Origin: Merluccius polli
Taxonomy: Eukaryota > Chordata > Actinopteri > Gadiformes > Merlucciidae
Assembly: GCA_030340625.1 (NCBI GenBank)
Contig: JAOPHQ010004835.1
Coordinates: 60,001-124,000 of the forward strand
Direction: 5' to 3'
DNA length: 64,000 nucleotides
Shown here: piece after piece, positions 45,828-57,423 of the stretch
Position numbering within the stretch: position 1 is the first letter of the stretch
Layout of the letters: every line of letters begins with the position of its first letter
Program-made: the position numbers and the translations under genes
The notes under the pieces: model-generated
What the model saw: only the letters and a program-made list of their open reading frames with translations
The model's database searches: none
Told to the model about the DNA's origin: nothing

Positions 45828-47232
45828 GGCCCAGTATTTCAAAACTTGTAATCCGGATCAGGATAATCCGGATAATGAAATCCTCCTTTTCTCAGACCTG
45901 GATCAAGGTGATCCTGCTGACTTTATCCGAGTATTTCAAAACACCGGCAGGGTGGATCACCGTGATCCCGATCTGGGCGGAGACGGATTTCCAAATCTCG
46001 TGACGTCGCCTCCGGATGGAAACATGGCGAACTACCTCACGAAAGGAGCAGCTGGAAACGCGACTTCCACGTCAAACATGTAAGTTTACCGTTGTATAAT
46101 GTGTAGCGGTTTTAAGACCATACGAATTCCAACCAACATGTCATGCAAGCCAACTTCTTGAATCGTCCTCTAATTAAAACCAGGCCGCAGCGATCCCTAA
46201 TTGAGCCGCGGCCGCGCTAACGGGAGCTAACTTGGCTCCATTGACTTGTGTTAAGCAGCTAGCGGGCTAGCGAGGAAGCAGCTTTGTTGATGAATTTTGC
46301 GGTCTATGGTTTAACTTAAAAGGGAATTAATTGGACGTACATCATACCATAACTTTTTAAACTAACGCCAACCTGTTCAGAGTTTATTAGCGTTACGTCA
46401 TTGGCAACACAGCAGACTTAGGAAAATAGGCGACATGTGTACAGACCAGACTGCTGCAGTACTTTGGAAACGTTACACGGTATGAGTATTAACTATACGG
46501 TTCATTCGGAAGTGTCAGGATGCTATAGTAATGCTGGGGATGATATCATGTGTTTGTGTACATAAACAAAGATATACTCATACACCTTCTCTTTCTTCTA
46601 CTTTCAGAGTCCACTCAGCCATGGACTAGTGATGGGTCGTTCGCGAACGAACGACTCTTTAAAGTGAACGTTCGCCACCGTCGTTCGCGTCGTTCGTCTC
46701 GTTCGCTGAGTCTCTCTGACGCGCTGATTCGCGGCGCCGCTGATTCGCGAGTCGTGACTCGTTCGCTGACTGATTGACTCGAGGACTGAGACGTCACTCA
46801 CGACTCGTCATCACGAGAGCCAGCCAATGTATGTTGTTTGTCTGTCTGTGACAGTCTAGGACGCTTTCGAATGGTTGACACATTAACAATACCACTTTCA
46901 CATTTGAATATTGCCTTTTACATTTACATATCAGTGAAATGGTAAATACATGCTGTCTTTGTATTTTCTGTGTCATGCCAGATTAATAAAATATTTGAAT
47001 GTCTCGTCAATCTGTCTCGTTCTTTCATGCTTCCTTCTCACGCACGCAACCCGGCCGGGACCCCCACCTTGGTGGATCTTGGTCTTGAGTGGGGGTGGCC
47101 AATGGCCATCTTCACAATAGTAAATCAAATATGCCCAGAATAAACACAACTGTACATCATTAACTTTAAACTCATCATTGCTAAATCAAGTCTATTATCT
47201 TGCTGATATACATCCAATAATCTACTACGCCC

Positions 47233-47269
<37 letters not shown>

Positions 47270-49251
47270 CCCGCTGCGTTTGGTTTGTCTAACGTTACGT
47301 TGAATTGGGGGAATGGGGCATTTTGATCCTGACATGTCATTATGCATACATTAAATAAATCTGTTGAACTCAAATGAAATACATATGTTAACATATTCAA
47401 CCAGACACAATGTTGTATTTGCTATTAACACATTTATTAACGCCATCAAGCACCATTGCACGATTGTGAATCGTGATTTCATGATTAGTTAGTAAATGAG
47501 AAGAACGAGGGAGTCCGAGACCGACTCAGCTGCATTCGTGATTCGTTTGAATGTTGTGTGAACGAGGAGGAGCCGAGTCTGACCGACTCGGCTGGCATTC
47601 GCCGTTCGCGAATGACAGCCCTGAGCCGAGTCGTTCGTGATTCGCGAACGAGGGAGGAGCTAAGTGAACGACTGAACGAGTCAGTGAATGATTCAGCGCT
47701 ACCGGAAACACGAACGAACGAACGAACGAACGACTCTTCATGGCGAACTGAACGACGCGAACTAGTTCGCGCAAACGAACGAGGAAATCCACCACTACCA
47801 TGGACCACTCGGCTGGAAATCCTTGGAAACGCTTTAATTGTATTGATACATTCAAGGTTTTCAAGTTATTGGATTCTGAATAAAGTGCTTGAAACTGTAA
47901 TTGCATTACTTTCATGGTATATAGCTTGGTCAGTGACACAACTAAACAGTTTTTCATCCTAATTTGTCTCCCTTATATAGAAGGCTCTCACTAAACATAA
48001 TTATGGTCATTTATAGCAAAATAGCATCTGATTTGATTAAGTAAAATAATCAGTTTGTACACAAACACTGAATTACATTGCTGCAGGTTTTAAAATCACA
48101 TTCTAGCCAAACATCTTAAAAGTGCACTTTTAAGCTTCTGACTGAAGTCAAATGTGTCTTCATTTAATCAGAAGCATGAAAATACACCTTGAAAATGCTT
48201 GGAAAGTGCTTCAATGTGCAGCATGATATAAACTGTGACACTGAAAAAATGCAAGTGCATACATGTCATAGTTTATCCAGTGTTGGGGAGCCAGCTGACG
48301 AGCCACTCAACCTCTCGTCTGAATGTGTGTTCCTCACACCTGTGGAGGCTCAGAGGGTGAACCTTCAACCAGCACCAGCATTGCTCCACCCGATCCACCA
48401 CAAGAGGTTCGTGGGCCAGAGTGTCGGAGACGGAGGAGGCATGCCGGTGATGAGGACGCTTATCAAAAGCTCCTCAAAATGGAGACCTGAGAGGGCAGTC
48501 AAACAAATTGAACAGGCCAATGAACTAATAAAGCTGACGCAAAGAAACAGAACTGAAAATAAAGCTGTTAGAAAAGCAGCTCACTTCTGACCTCTGAGTG
48601 GGTTAGGTCCTGTTTTAGTTAGTGGACACATTATTTTAAATGTCGGTTTTGTTGGAATTAAAGTTTGTTTGGACCCCGCATTCCTGTTGTCTTTCTCTGA
48701 TGTTTTGGTACATGCAAGTTACAATGTTTGAAACTAGAATTTGAGAAATAGGTCTGTAATTAATTGTTACTCTTATTTACAGCAGTTTCAGAAAGTGAGG
48801 TAAAATATTTTACTATACTTTACATTTCTTACAATTAGGCTGCTTTATTATTTTTAAATATACATTTTTTTAATATTTATTTGTTAAAAGTAAAACACTA
48901 ACACTTTAGATTAAGTGTAATGAACATCTTGAGTAACAATATCTAGGAGAAGTGGAGCTGAGACTTAATCTAAATGATTGAATCCAAGTGAAATCCACCT
49001 CTGAGGTGGGATCCAAATGATCCTGACATTTTGGTATCAAGTTGATCCAGAGATCTGCCGTAACTTTTGAAATACCCAAATCCAGCCTTTAATCTGGATT
49101 CAGGGGAGGATTGGATTACCAAAGCAGAATCCTGATCTTCAGGATCAGGATTATCTGGATCTGTGTTGAAATACCCAGTTTTCAGATCAGATCTAGATTT
49201 AATCCAATCCGACCAGGATAATCCTGTCAATCCCTTTTGAAATACTGGGCC
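45828..49251. mobile_element. 3.4-kb TIR element, superfamily uncertain (Harbinger-like), itself interrupted
   Basis: The ends GGCCCAGTATTTCAAAA and TTTTGAAATACTGGGCC are inverted, and a 3-bp CAG may be duplicated (45825-45827, 49252-49254). The subterminal regions carry many GGATCA/ATCCGGAT units. A candidate first exon begins MANYLTKGAAGNATSTSN at about 46024 and ends in GTAAGT, and an acceptor (TACTTTCAG) lies near 46608. A frame to 48590 rich in Lys, Gln and Glu (KQIEQANELIKLTQRN) resembles the C-terminus of the Myb/SANT-like companion protein of Harbinger elements. No DDE nuclease was found. Confidence 0.6.
46627..47797. mobile_element. hAT element with dense TTCG/CGAA subterminal repeats
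   Basis: The perfect 8-bp duplication CCATGGAC flanks it (46619-46626, 47798-47805). The ends are TAGTGATGGGTCG and the inverted ATCCACCACTA. The first and last 250-300 bases carry dozens of TCGTTCG/CGAACGA motifs, likely transposase-binding repeats. The Arg/Ser-rich frames on both strands are artefacts of these motifs. It is inserted in a candidate exon of the enclosing element. Confidence 0.92.
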
Positions 49252-49470
49252 CAGGGCATCTTGTGGTTGTTTCAGCAGGCACTCAGGATTGCCCCTATAT
49301 AGCTCACAGGATGTTCTCTCATGACACAGCAGTATTCTACAGATAAAGAATGAGGGACATACAATGAATAAAAGAAAGAAGGAGAATAACCTGTAAATGT
49401 ATAACAGAAAGTCAGCGCTAGCTTACTGCAGTGTGTGGAAACTTCCGGTTTTCAAAATAAAACGTGGGTA
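49252..49470. other. Short spacer between two mobile elements
   Basis: Contains no recognisable gene or repeat boundary of its own. Confidence 0.4.
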
Positions 49471-49474
49471 TTAA

Positions 49475-50321
49475 AGGGACACTAAGTAGTTTTTTCCCCC
49501 ATCTAGTGGTCAAATTGTATTTTGCATTCAAACAAATGTATGCTCTCTAGCGCCTCGCGTTTTCGAACTACGGCAAGCGGTATTAGTCAAGATTCAAGAA
49601 GCTATGACAACATGATAACAACATGTCTTCAAACACCACTTCATCAAGTTTTGTTTCGGATGATGAGGTACGTTCAGTGCTCGAAGTGGAAAAAAAGAAG
49701 TGCCGGTACGGTACTCCCTCATTCACATATAAGCGACGGGGGGGGGGGGGGGGGGGGGGGGCGCGATATTAACCCACCCCGGACCTACGACCGATGGGGG
49801 GGGGGGGGGATATTAACCCACCCCGGACCTACGACCGACGGGGGGGGGGGGGCGCGATCGTAACCCACCGCGGACCTACGACCGCAGCCTGTGACACTGG
49901 GTACGTTATTTCAAACAAACTTCAAACTGCATTGAATCATTAGTGTGAGCATGTATGAGTAATTACTCCTCGAGCAAGATAGTGAATTATGTTCTCATGT
50001 TTATATCGTTTTTTAAGTGACAAGCGCGTCTCGCTAAGCTCCTTCTCTGTTCCACAGTCACACTGGCTCTGAGTGAAAACGCGTTTAGCCTTACCTGTAC
50101 CACGTAGCGCTTTTTGTCCCTCTCGGCAGTTCATAGACCGGAAGGACATGGAAGCCTCCATAGAGCTTGCCCGTCCTATGTAAATTCAGATAAGTGATTC
50201 TTCGCTCAGGAGGATAAGTGAGATTGTTGACAGAGATCATTTTACACCAATGGGGACTTATTTATGAATGAAGACGTTGATTTGAGGTAATAAACTACTA
50301 AAAAAACTACTTAGTGTCCCT
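49475..50321. mobile_element. TTAA-target non-autonomous DNA transposon, copy 2 (inverted relative to copy 1)
   Basis: AGGGACACTAAGTAG and the inverted CTACTTAGTGTCCCT ends are flanked by TTAA (49471-49474, 50322-50325). It is the reverse-complement relative of 20147-20804, but has about 190 bases more in the middle (49885-50050), which copy 1 seems to have lost. It carries the same GTAGGTCCGGGGTG spacers between poly-G/C runs. Confidence 0.82.
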
Positions 50322-50325
50322 TTAA

Positions 50326-50972
50326 ATGTATTAAACCTTTATTTAAAAAATATGAAGAATGTTGGGATTTGATTTTTTTTTAAATAGTTGTGAGAAAGAG
50401 TTTGAGCCAATAGGTCACATCACCTGGAAGGAATGCTCATAATTACATGATGAAATGTATTAGCAGGGATGGATTACCGAACAGGCCTACCAGCCCCAGG
50501 GTCCCAAGAGCTCTGGTGCTCTACACAAAGATGCTACTGTAATATAGGCTTATATTTGGTTTGTTCATCTCATGTCTGAATGTTGTACATTTATTTCCAC
50601 AAAATTCACCAGAATCTATCATTTAAGGGACTATTTATCAACATTTTCTTCCAGGAGAGCATACCCCTGGATCCCGCTTGACAATTATGTTGATCAGGGC
50701 ATATATCTTGGCTTAGGGGCCTGCTTACCTCCCAGAAAAAAAAAAGTTCAGGCTCAGGATTTTTTTCTACTATCATCCCTGAGGAGGGAAAGATGGTCTG
50801 ACTGGCTGAGGTGGGGGGAGGGGTATGGCTCTGTACGTGTGCTTGATGTTGGTATAAACATGATCAAGAGTGTTCTCCCCCTTTGTAGCTGTCATGACCC
50901 GGCCCGAAGGAGATGACAACAACGGGAGAGACAGTGCATAACCGATAGAAAAAAAGATTTATTTAACTAAAG
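50326..50972. other. Non-coding region, nothing identified
   Basis: A frame at 50572-50916 has no recognisable motif. TGTCATGACCCGGCCCGAAG near 50891 looks like the start of an old LTR or other repeat, but no partner was found. Confidence 0.4.
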
Positions 50973-52187
50973 CATGGTTTCTCAACGGGGGCTGTACCGC
51001 CCCCTTGGGGGCGTTATAAACATTTTGGGGGGCGCTGGACGCGTGAGGGCTGGTATGGGGGCGCTCAGGCACGAATGGGGGCGCAACAATTTGGCTTGTA
51101 CAAAGTTCACTTGAACTCTACATTTTAAACTTAATGGTTTCCCAACTAAAAATAAAGCTGCTGTCTGAGACCAAGAATCCGAGTCTGCTGCTTTCACTGC
51201 TGGGTAAAATGGAGTAAACCCCGACGTCGCCCTGGAGATCTCCCCTCTGCTCCCTGATCACGATCGGACAAGCCGAGCAGGAACGGTCTCCATAGTAACG
51301 CCCAAACAAATCCACCACAGCAGCAGCGAAACCCGGGAAACACAAACGCTACTTTTGACAGCTGTCACCTCATCTTCGCGGGCTATAACCAATGAAAACG
51401 TACACAAGCGCGATAATGTAACCACGTTTAATCACACACATTACAATCAAATAGGGATGCACCGAATATTCGGTGGAGAGTGAAAAACAAGGCCATATAT
51501 ATATATATATTAAATATTAGCGCCGCGTTTTAATGATGCAAGCAAACAACGTGTAGTGACGCGGCGCGTTTTACTGACGCAATGAAAGAACTTGCAGTGA
51601 CGCGGTAAACATAAACAACGATGTCGGCAGTGTGGAGATATTTCAAAGTTACGGAGAACGAAAAAAGAATTGCGGTTTGCAGCCGAAATATAAAGTATAG
51701 TATAAGTAAGGGATAATGACGGGATAATGGACTTCGCGTAAGTCCTCCGCTTCGCGTTCTATTTAATGTTATATCACATTACAACTAAATTAACATTTCC
51801 ATGTTGTTTCCCAGTTTCTCCAGTTAAGTAACGTACAAACATGACCTATTATATGTCTCAAAAACATACATTTTGGAGGCAATGTTTAAAATCAATGCTT
51901 TAATTTCCTGTAAAATGATCAGATTTGCTCAGCAGCACATCAAGTTGTTGGGGGCATAAATGCAGCTCCAATCCAATAAAAACAGGGATTTTACAATGGC
52001 TTCTCTCATCATAACACCCGATGTCAGTTGTCCTCCAATCTTAACACACTGTTCACTACAAGAACACTTAAAGCACCAGCACCATGTAGTTTATTGGGGG
52101 GGTTTTTGTAAGGGGGGGGGGGGGGGCGGTATGAGGATCATGGATTGGTCAGTGGGGCATTTGTTCAAAAAAGGTTGAGAACCACTG
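50973..52187. mobile_element. hAT element of 1.2 kb
   Basis: The perfect 8-bp duplication AACTAAAG flanks it (50965-50972, 52188-52195). The right end reads inverted CAGTGGTTCTCAACCTTTTT, a common vertebrate hAT end, and the left end is the decayed CATGGTTTCTCAACGGGGG. G-rich GGGGGCGC blocks occur near the left end. No transposase frame remains. Confidence 0.9.
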
Positions 52188-52454
52188 AACTAAAGTAACA
52201 CCACGTCAGTGGTTTCAGTCATGTAAATGTGGGTGTATTGATCATGTAAGATAGGGTGTTGTAAAGTGGAAATGAATGAATGAAATGCCGAAGAAGCCAA
52301 AAAGGTGCAGACGCCGGCGAGGGAAGCAAGACCGCTGACAGGCAACCAGCTGCCCTTTTATCCGACTGGGACACCAGGCCCAGGTGCTCCAGATCCGGTT
52401 AATGGAATCAGCTGATCACTTCGGAGAAAGACAAAGAATGACATCACCAGAGTG

Positions 52455-53060
52455 AAACAATAGGCTGGGCCCTCACATAGCACACTTGGGTGGGCTCGCT
52501 GCTGTGTGTTTATAATGTTCAGCAGGAGAGAGAGCGCTGTGTTTACACTGGCGTCTGGTGGAATATACACAGCCATAATGATCACAACTGTCAGCTCTCT
52601 CGGCAGAAAAAAAGGCCTCTTACAGACACGTACTCAACATCCGGGGAACAAAGTTTGTCTATAATTTTCCTGTTGTTACACCAGTTGTCATGCACATAAA
52701 TACAGAGCCCCCCTCCTCTGCTCTTAGCGTCGGGTTTTGGTGATAATCAGAGCACAGCAGTCACGAACATAGCGATAACCATCAAGTTGTAGTTCCAGGT
52801 CATCCGTTTTATGCACCAGGGATCTGGCATTGGAGAGGTACAGGCTTGGTAGAGGTGGCTTGTGCGGTTGTCTTCTTAGCCTTAGCATAACACCGGACCT
52901 GCGGCCCCGCTTCTGCTTCCTCTCCCTCTCCCTCAGCCGTCTACCCCTAGACCCGACGACAATCAGGTCCTCCACAGATCAGCTGGTCTGTGTGCCTTAT
53001 AACTATCATCCCCCTCCCTGCCAGACCTCTGTTTCTAATCCCCCACTGTTCCTGAGGAGT
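52455..53060 (-). pseudogene. LINE fragment: 5' endonuclease part
   Basis: On the minus strand there is a SLYLSNARSLVHKTDDLELQ segment (the usual start of the L2/CR1-type endonuclease), then RDCCALIITKT. Another frame follows with CIYVHDNWCN and, in a third frame, MAVYIPPDASVNTALSLLLN. Frames change at least twice. No reverse transcriptase follows, so it is a truncated, dead copy of the type seen at 41-45 kb. Confidence 0.65.
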
Positions 53061-53430
53061 TGATCAGGAACCAATAGAGGTGTCAGGCTTAGCATTAATT
53101 AACCTCCCTTCATGTATCAGTCAATCAACAAATCCTCCACAGACCAACTGGTCTGTGGCTAATCTCACCCAGGTATCACATACCAGTTTGTTTTTGGCTT
53201 GTTCAATAACAGCTCTGTTGAGTTGAGTGTTGAATGCAGTGACCCCTGAAGGACTGCACTGGTGATTGGGGTATCCTGCATTAGCCTGAGAATAAAGGAT
53301 TAAACGTTGTCTTGACTCCGTGGCCTGTTTGAAACAAAGGACTCCGTAGAAACTGCACCTTTTGAGAATCTTCATTAATGGTTCTTCCGATAGACTTAAG
53401 TGCTGACTGGGAGGATGGACGTGGTTGTTG

Positions 53431-54235
53431 TCAGGGCTCCCTGGATGTAGCGGCTGCTTCCTGCTGCTTTCTGGCAGTTAAATATACTGAGGCCAGGAGG
53501 TCTTGATGTTTTGTCACCCAATCATCTGGTGTGGTAAGAGCTGGCGCTTCACCATCTTTTTCCAGCAGTAAGTCCACGTAAACATCAGTTTGTAGGGTAA
53601 AAGACAACTGGCGGGCCATGGTGTTGTAGGTAAACAGTAACCGGGAGAGCAGGTGAGGCCACTTTCGCCTGAGGGTAGCTCAGGGGGTTGGTGTCTGTAT
53701 ACAGTAAACTCGGTCCCCAGGAGGTATTCTCTGAATTTCTCTGTGATGGCCCACTTTAGGGCAAGAAATTCCAATTTCATGGAGCTGTAGTTGGACATAT
53801 TTCTCTCGATCGGCCAACGTCCCTGGCTGGCAAATGGAATCGGCCTGCATGCTCCATCCTGTTCTGAGTACTGCACCAAGGCCCTGGTGACCACCATCAA
53901 TTTCCAGGATAAAGGGCTGCTTAAATTCAGCGTAGCCCAGGACAGGGCCGTTGACCAACTTATATTTTTGCGTTTGGAATGCCTGTTCGCAGTGTTTACT
54001 CTACTGTCCTTCCAACTTGATATTGCCCTGGAGTGCAGCACGCTTGGCGAATCCCATCCGGCCCTGGTCTTCAAACTGCTCCTTGACTTGTATGGACTGG
54101 GAGGGAAACTGCACGTCAGCCAGATCTAGTGTCCACAAAACGGTTTCAGCCACTGGTCTTCCTCTCCAACATTTACCACAGGGACAGTCTGGAAAATCAA
54201 CAGATTTACCGGCAGATGACCTTTTCCATAGGGCA
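53431..54235 (-). pseudogene. Decayed Ty3/gypsy pol: RT C-terminus, RNase H and part after the integrase
   Basis: The minus strand carries VLGYAEFKQPFILEID and PIERNMSNYSSMKLEFLALK followed by REYLLGTEFTVY, clear RNase H motifs of gypsy elements, in two different frames. Nearer 53600 a DDWVTKHQDLLASVYLTARK segment follows, which is typical downstream of the integrase. The integrase core is missing. The protease lies on the same strand at about 55335. Confidence 0.75.
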
Positions 54236-54785
54236 GGGATATGGGAGAAATTTACTCTTACCGTTAATGATAATACGTAATTACTGTCTTGCTATATGAA
54301 TCTAATAAGTGTGATATACAGTATATTGTTAAGCAATCCAAGGTACAGTTTTCTCATTGATTTGGCCTGAACATTTAATGATATGTTGCTACTATGCTGA
54401 ATGTATCTAATAAGTGTGGAGAATTATTAAACAATCTGTCCTCCCTCTGTCCTCCCTCTGGTGTGGCCCAGGCTGTGTAGAATAATCTCTTCTCAGGGAT
54501 GAAGGACAAGTCATGTGCATAACAACCCCATGAATGGAGGCCATGATACCACCTAACGACCAGCTGTGGAAATGTTGCTTTTGTCTAGGAAAAGATAACA
54601 TGATTTGAGGGATGACGTGATTTATGAATGTGTAGCATATAGGGTGGAACATAAAAACCAAAGTTGTGTAGAAGTAGTGAGTTCTTTGTTAAACCAACTC
54701 GGCTGTTTGTGCTTACTCTCAAGTGCAAATAAAGTCTTCACCTTTCATACTTCAGATCTCCCGAACTCTCTTATTTTGTCTAAGT
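54236..54785 (+). repeat. LTR-like sequence (possible solo LTR)
   Basis: Begins near GGGAGAAATTTACTCTTACC and repeats ATCTAATAAGTGTG twice. An AATAAAGTCTTCACC block (54729-54743) looks like the R/U5 poly-A signal, and the sequence ends near TCTCTTATTTTGTC. It separates the RNase H and protease parts of a minus-strand gypsy element. Target duplications could not be fixed. A related block lies at 34318-34440. Confidence 0.4.
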
Positions 54786-55400
54786 GGTATAAGTGTTATA
54801 TGAAGTTTATTCCACAACACGGCTTCCAGCAGCACGGTATCAAGTGCTGGACCGGGACCTTGATTACATGTGGCCGGGACAAAATGTAGGGAACTTGCTG
54901 GTATCCGGATTGCAGAGCCTGGTGGTGCCACCGCTTCCCCAACACAGCCAGTCTCAAGGAGGCATCCCAGTTGTTGGCATTTAGATAATACACACATCCG
55001 TTCCTTACTGGCCTGTTGGATTAGGGGAGAAGCAAAATGTTGTTACCATGCCACCTGAATAGTTCATGATAGAAGCCACTAATGATGTTCATTCCGAGCA
55101 GGCCAGTTTTTTTCGAAGCTAAGAAGCTTGGTCGAGAGGGTCTTTTACTACCAGGATGCCCATCATTGGGAGGACCTTACCCAGGACTTCAATATTCAGC
55201 TCCTCATATCCCAAGTAAAGGATCTCTAATCCATTTGCTGCCTTCACTTGAAGTCAATTACATGATTTCAGCTGTTTGCTAGTTCGGTGCTTCAGATGTT
55301 TTTCAAAGAAGGCCTGTGTTATGGTAGTTACCATCGACCCGGTGTCATGCAAGGACGAAACCATTACCCCCCCTATTCCGATCTCAACCACTGGGCACTG
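54786..55400 (-). pseudogene. Decayed Ty3/gypsy protease region
   Basis: On the minus strand the frame around 55390-55270 reads IGGVMVSSLHDTGSMVTTIT with the aspartic protease motif DTGS at 55346-55335, then QAFFEKHL. A stretch like LGYEELNIEVLGKVLP follows, in the normal order of a gypsy protease. Stops and shifts break it. It continues the RNase H remnant at 53431-54235 across the LTR-like sequence. Confidence 0.7.
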
Positions 55401-56985
55401 TCCAACACGCTGGGTTAGACACTGCACACTAAGTTATACACTGCACACTGAGTTAAGGGGGGGGGGGGGGCATAGACAGGTTACTAGTGTAACACATAGA
55501 AAGGAAATTGTAGTCTGCACAAAACCTTACACCAGAGAATAGCAGCACAAATCTGAATCACTAACGTGACTACAGTATTGTTTTTATACACAGGAAAAAC
55601 AGTGGCTGTGCGGCTGATCAGGGGATCCGGTTTCTGATGTATCCCCAGGTAAGTCTAAAATACACAAGTTGATCAGTTAATACATCATACATAAAATTGA
55701 ACATTGTAAAACCCACATGGAAAGGTAAGTACATAAACCTTAAATGTTTGTTAAAAACACACTAGCAAGTTTAACTTCCTACCTCGATAGGTTCTGCTGT
55801 ATCACCAGGTAAGCATGACGTTTGGTTCCCTAGGTTTTGCTGCATCAATAGGCGAGTCTAAAATACACGATATGAGCAGTAAATGCGAGATCAAATCATA
55901 AATATCACATGAGCAGGTAAGTGTGTAAACCGTGAACGTTTGTTAAAAAAAACCCAACATAAATCCACTACAAGCACACTGTTCCTACCTTAAGTGCTTC
56001 CCCACGGTCCGACGCCCATGTGAGATGACACTCTGATTGGTTTATTGCATGTTATGCCCAAAACACACCCATGTTTAATGATGAGATGAACTACAACCCT
56101 TTGGACCGTACGCCTGGCGCTGTGACCATTTTTTCCGCCATTAAACTGGCAAAGGTGGATTGGGACATGCCCTATATGCACCTGCGCCGCGCACTTCAGA
56201 CCATGCGTTTCAGACATAGGGCCCCTAAGTGTCCTACCTGTTACATACTGAATATCAGCACAGCTGTGACAGCCGTGCTGATATTCAGTTCAACAGCACG
56301 ACCTTGGTTGTTATTGCTTTTATACAACAGTTTTACAAGCCCCATTTATTATTTGACAGTAATAAGCAACAGATTATGATTTGTTTGTTTACATAATCAT
56401 TTATTTGGCTCCGCCAAATCAAATAGTTCCGTAACTGCACTCGGAGTGGGACTGGAATGTTGCCAAGCAACACAAACATTTTCCTGCACACTAGCATGCT
56501 ACTTTGTGAAGGTCTACACATTACCGCAGGTCAGCTGCTTTGTATCATGTACATTAATTTGTATGTTTCATTTATTGTGCAAAAATTCTGATCAAAGACT
56601 CTTGCTGAATCAACGATATGTGCTTATCATATCATATATGATCATTAGTGTTGGAAATATATAATAAATATATTAACAATATAGGACATATAATCACAAA
56701 TCAATAGAAGTATGCAAAATACGATAAGGGTTACTGCAACCGGCTTACCTTTACAGGTACTCGCCCCTGCACCATCTGTGAGCCAGTGGCATCACTCTCT
56801 CGCTTTCCCTCCCTCAAGGCTACTCCCTCCAAACTGAGTTGAGTGGCTTCTGCAGGTTCTCTAATGGGCAACCCCCTTCATCGATGTTTCGTCGATTAAA
56901 GCCCATGACATCTCCGGGGGGGCTCAACGGTAGTACCAGCATCCTGGTACTACCCCCGCTGTCCAACACTCAACTTTATGATGTT
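55401..56985. other. Non-coding, with a duplicated block and a palindrome
   Basis: A short ACACTGCACACT repeat and a poly-G run lie at about 55417-55471. A block with AGGTAAGTCTAAAATACAC-like and CATAAACC...GTTTGTTAAAAA pieces occurs twice (about 55625-55780 and 55850-55985). A 15-bp inverted repeat (ACTGAATATCAGCAC) lies at 56247-56261 and 56275-56289. No gene was recognised. Confidence 0.5.
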
Positions 56986-57423
56986 GTTAACCCTTCACCA
57001 GGTTGGCTCTGCCTCCGCTCATTCCACGTTATCCAGATTCCCCAGGATGCCGCCTCTGCATGCTTGGTGATGTTGGCTACCAGCCGCTTCCTAGCTGGCC
57101 CTTCAATCCTGAGCAGTCCAAGCGCACGATTTTTAAACATATCTTATTTTACTTACCTTATTTTGAAGACACCGTATTATGGTACGTAGGGTAGGTCAAA
57201 CCGATGTGAAAACTGTGGCCGTTGCTTGCTCTTCCAGCATCAGCATTAAGTCTTATGTCCTAGTATCGTCTAAGATGTTGTTAGCCCATCACCAGGTTGG
57301 CTCTGCCACTGCTCATTCCGCTTTATGCAGATACACCGGGATGTCGCCTCTGCCTGCTTGGTGATGTTGGCTACCAGCCGCTTCCTAGCTGGCCCTTCAA
57401 TCCGGGCAGTCCAAGCGCTCTCC
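56986..57423. repeat. Direct duplication of about 140 bp
   Basis: The segment from GTTGGCTCTGCC through GGTGATGTTGGCTACCAGCC to GCAGTCCAAGCGC occurs at about 56986-57127 and again at about 57280-57417 with a few differences. The second copy merges into the reading frame of the adjacent minus-strand retrotransposon. Confidence 0.8.

Noticed and set aside
46550..47962. Arg/Ser-rich frames on both strands
   Set aside because: They come from TCGTTCG/CGAACGA subterminal repeats of a hAT element.
48970..49230. 86-codon minus-strand frame rich in Asp, Pro and Ser
   Set aside because: It translates the GGATC-type subterminal repeats of a TIR element.
56071..56379. 102-codon frame starting MFNDEMNYNPLDRTPG
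   Set aside because: A minus-strand frame at the same place is equally open, the second half covers a palindrome, and no family was recognised. It is probably part of a transposon.
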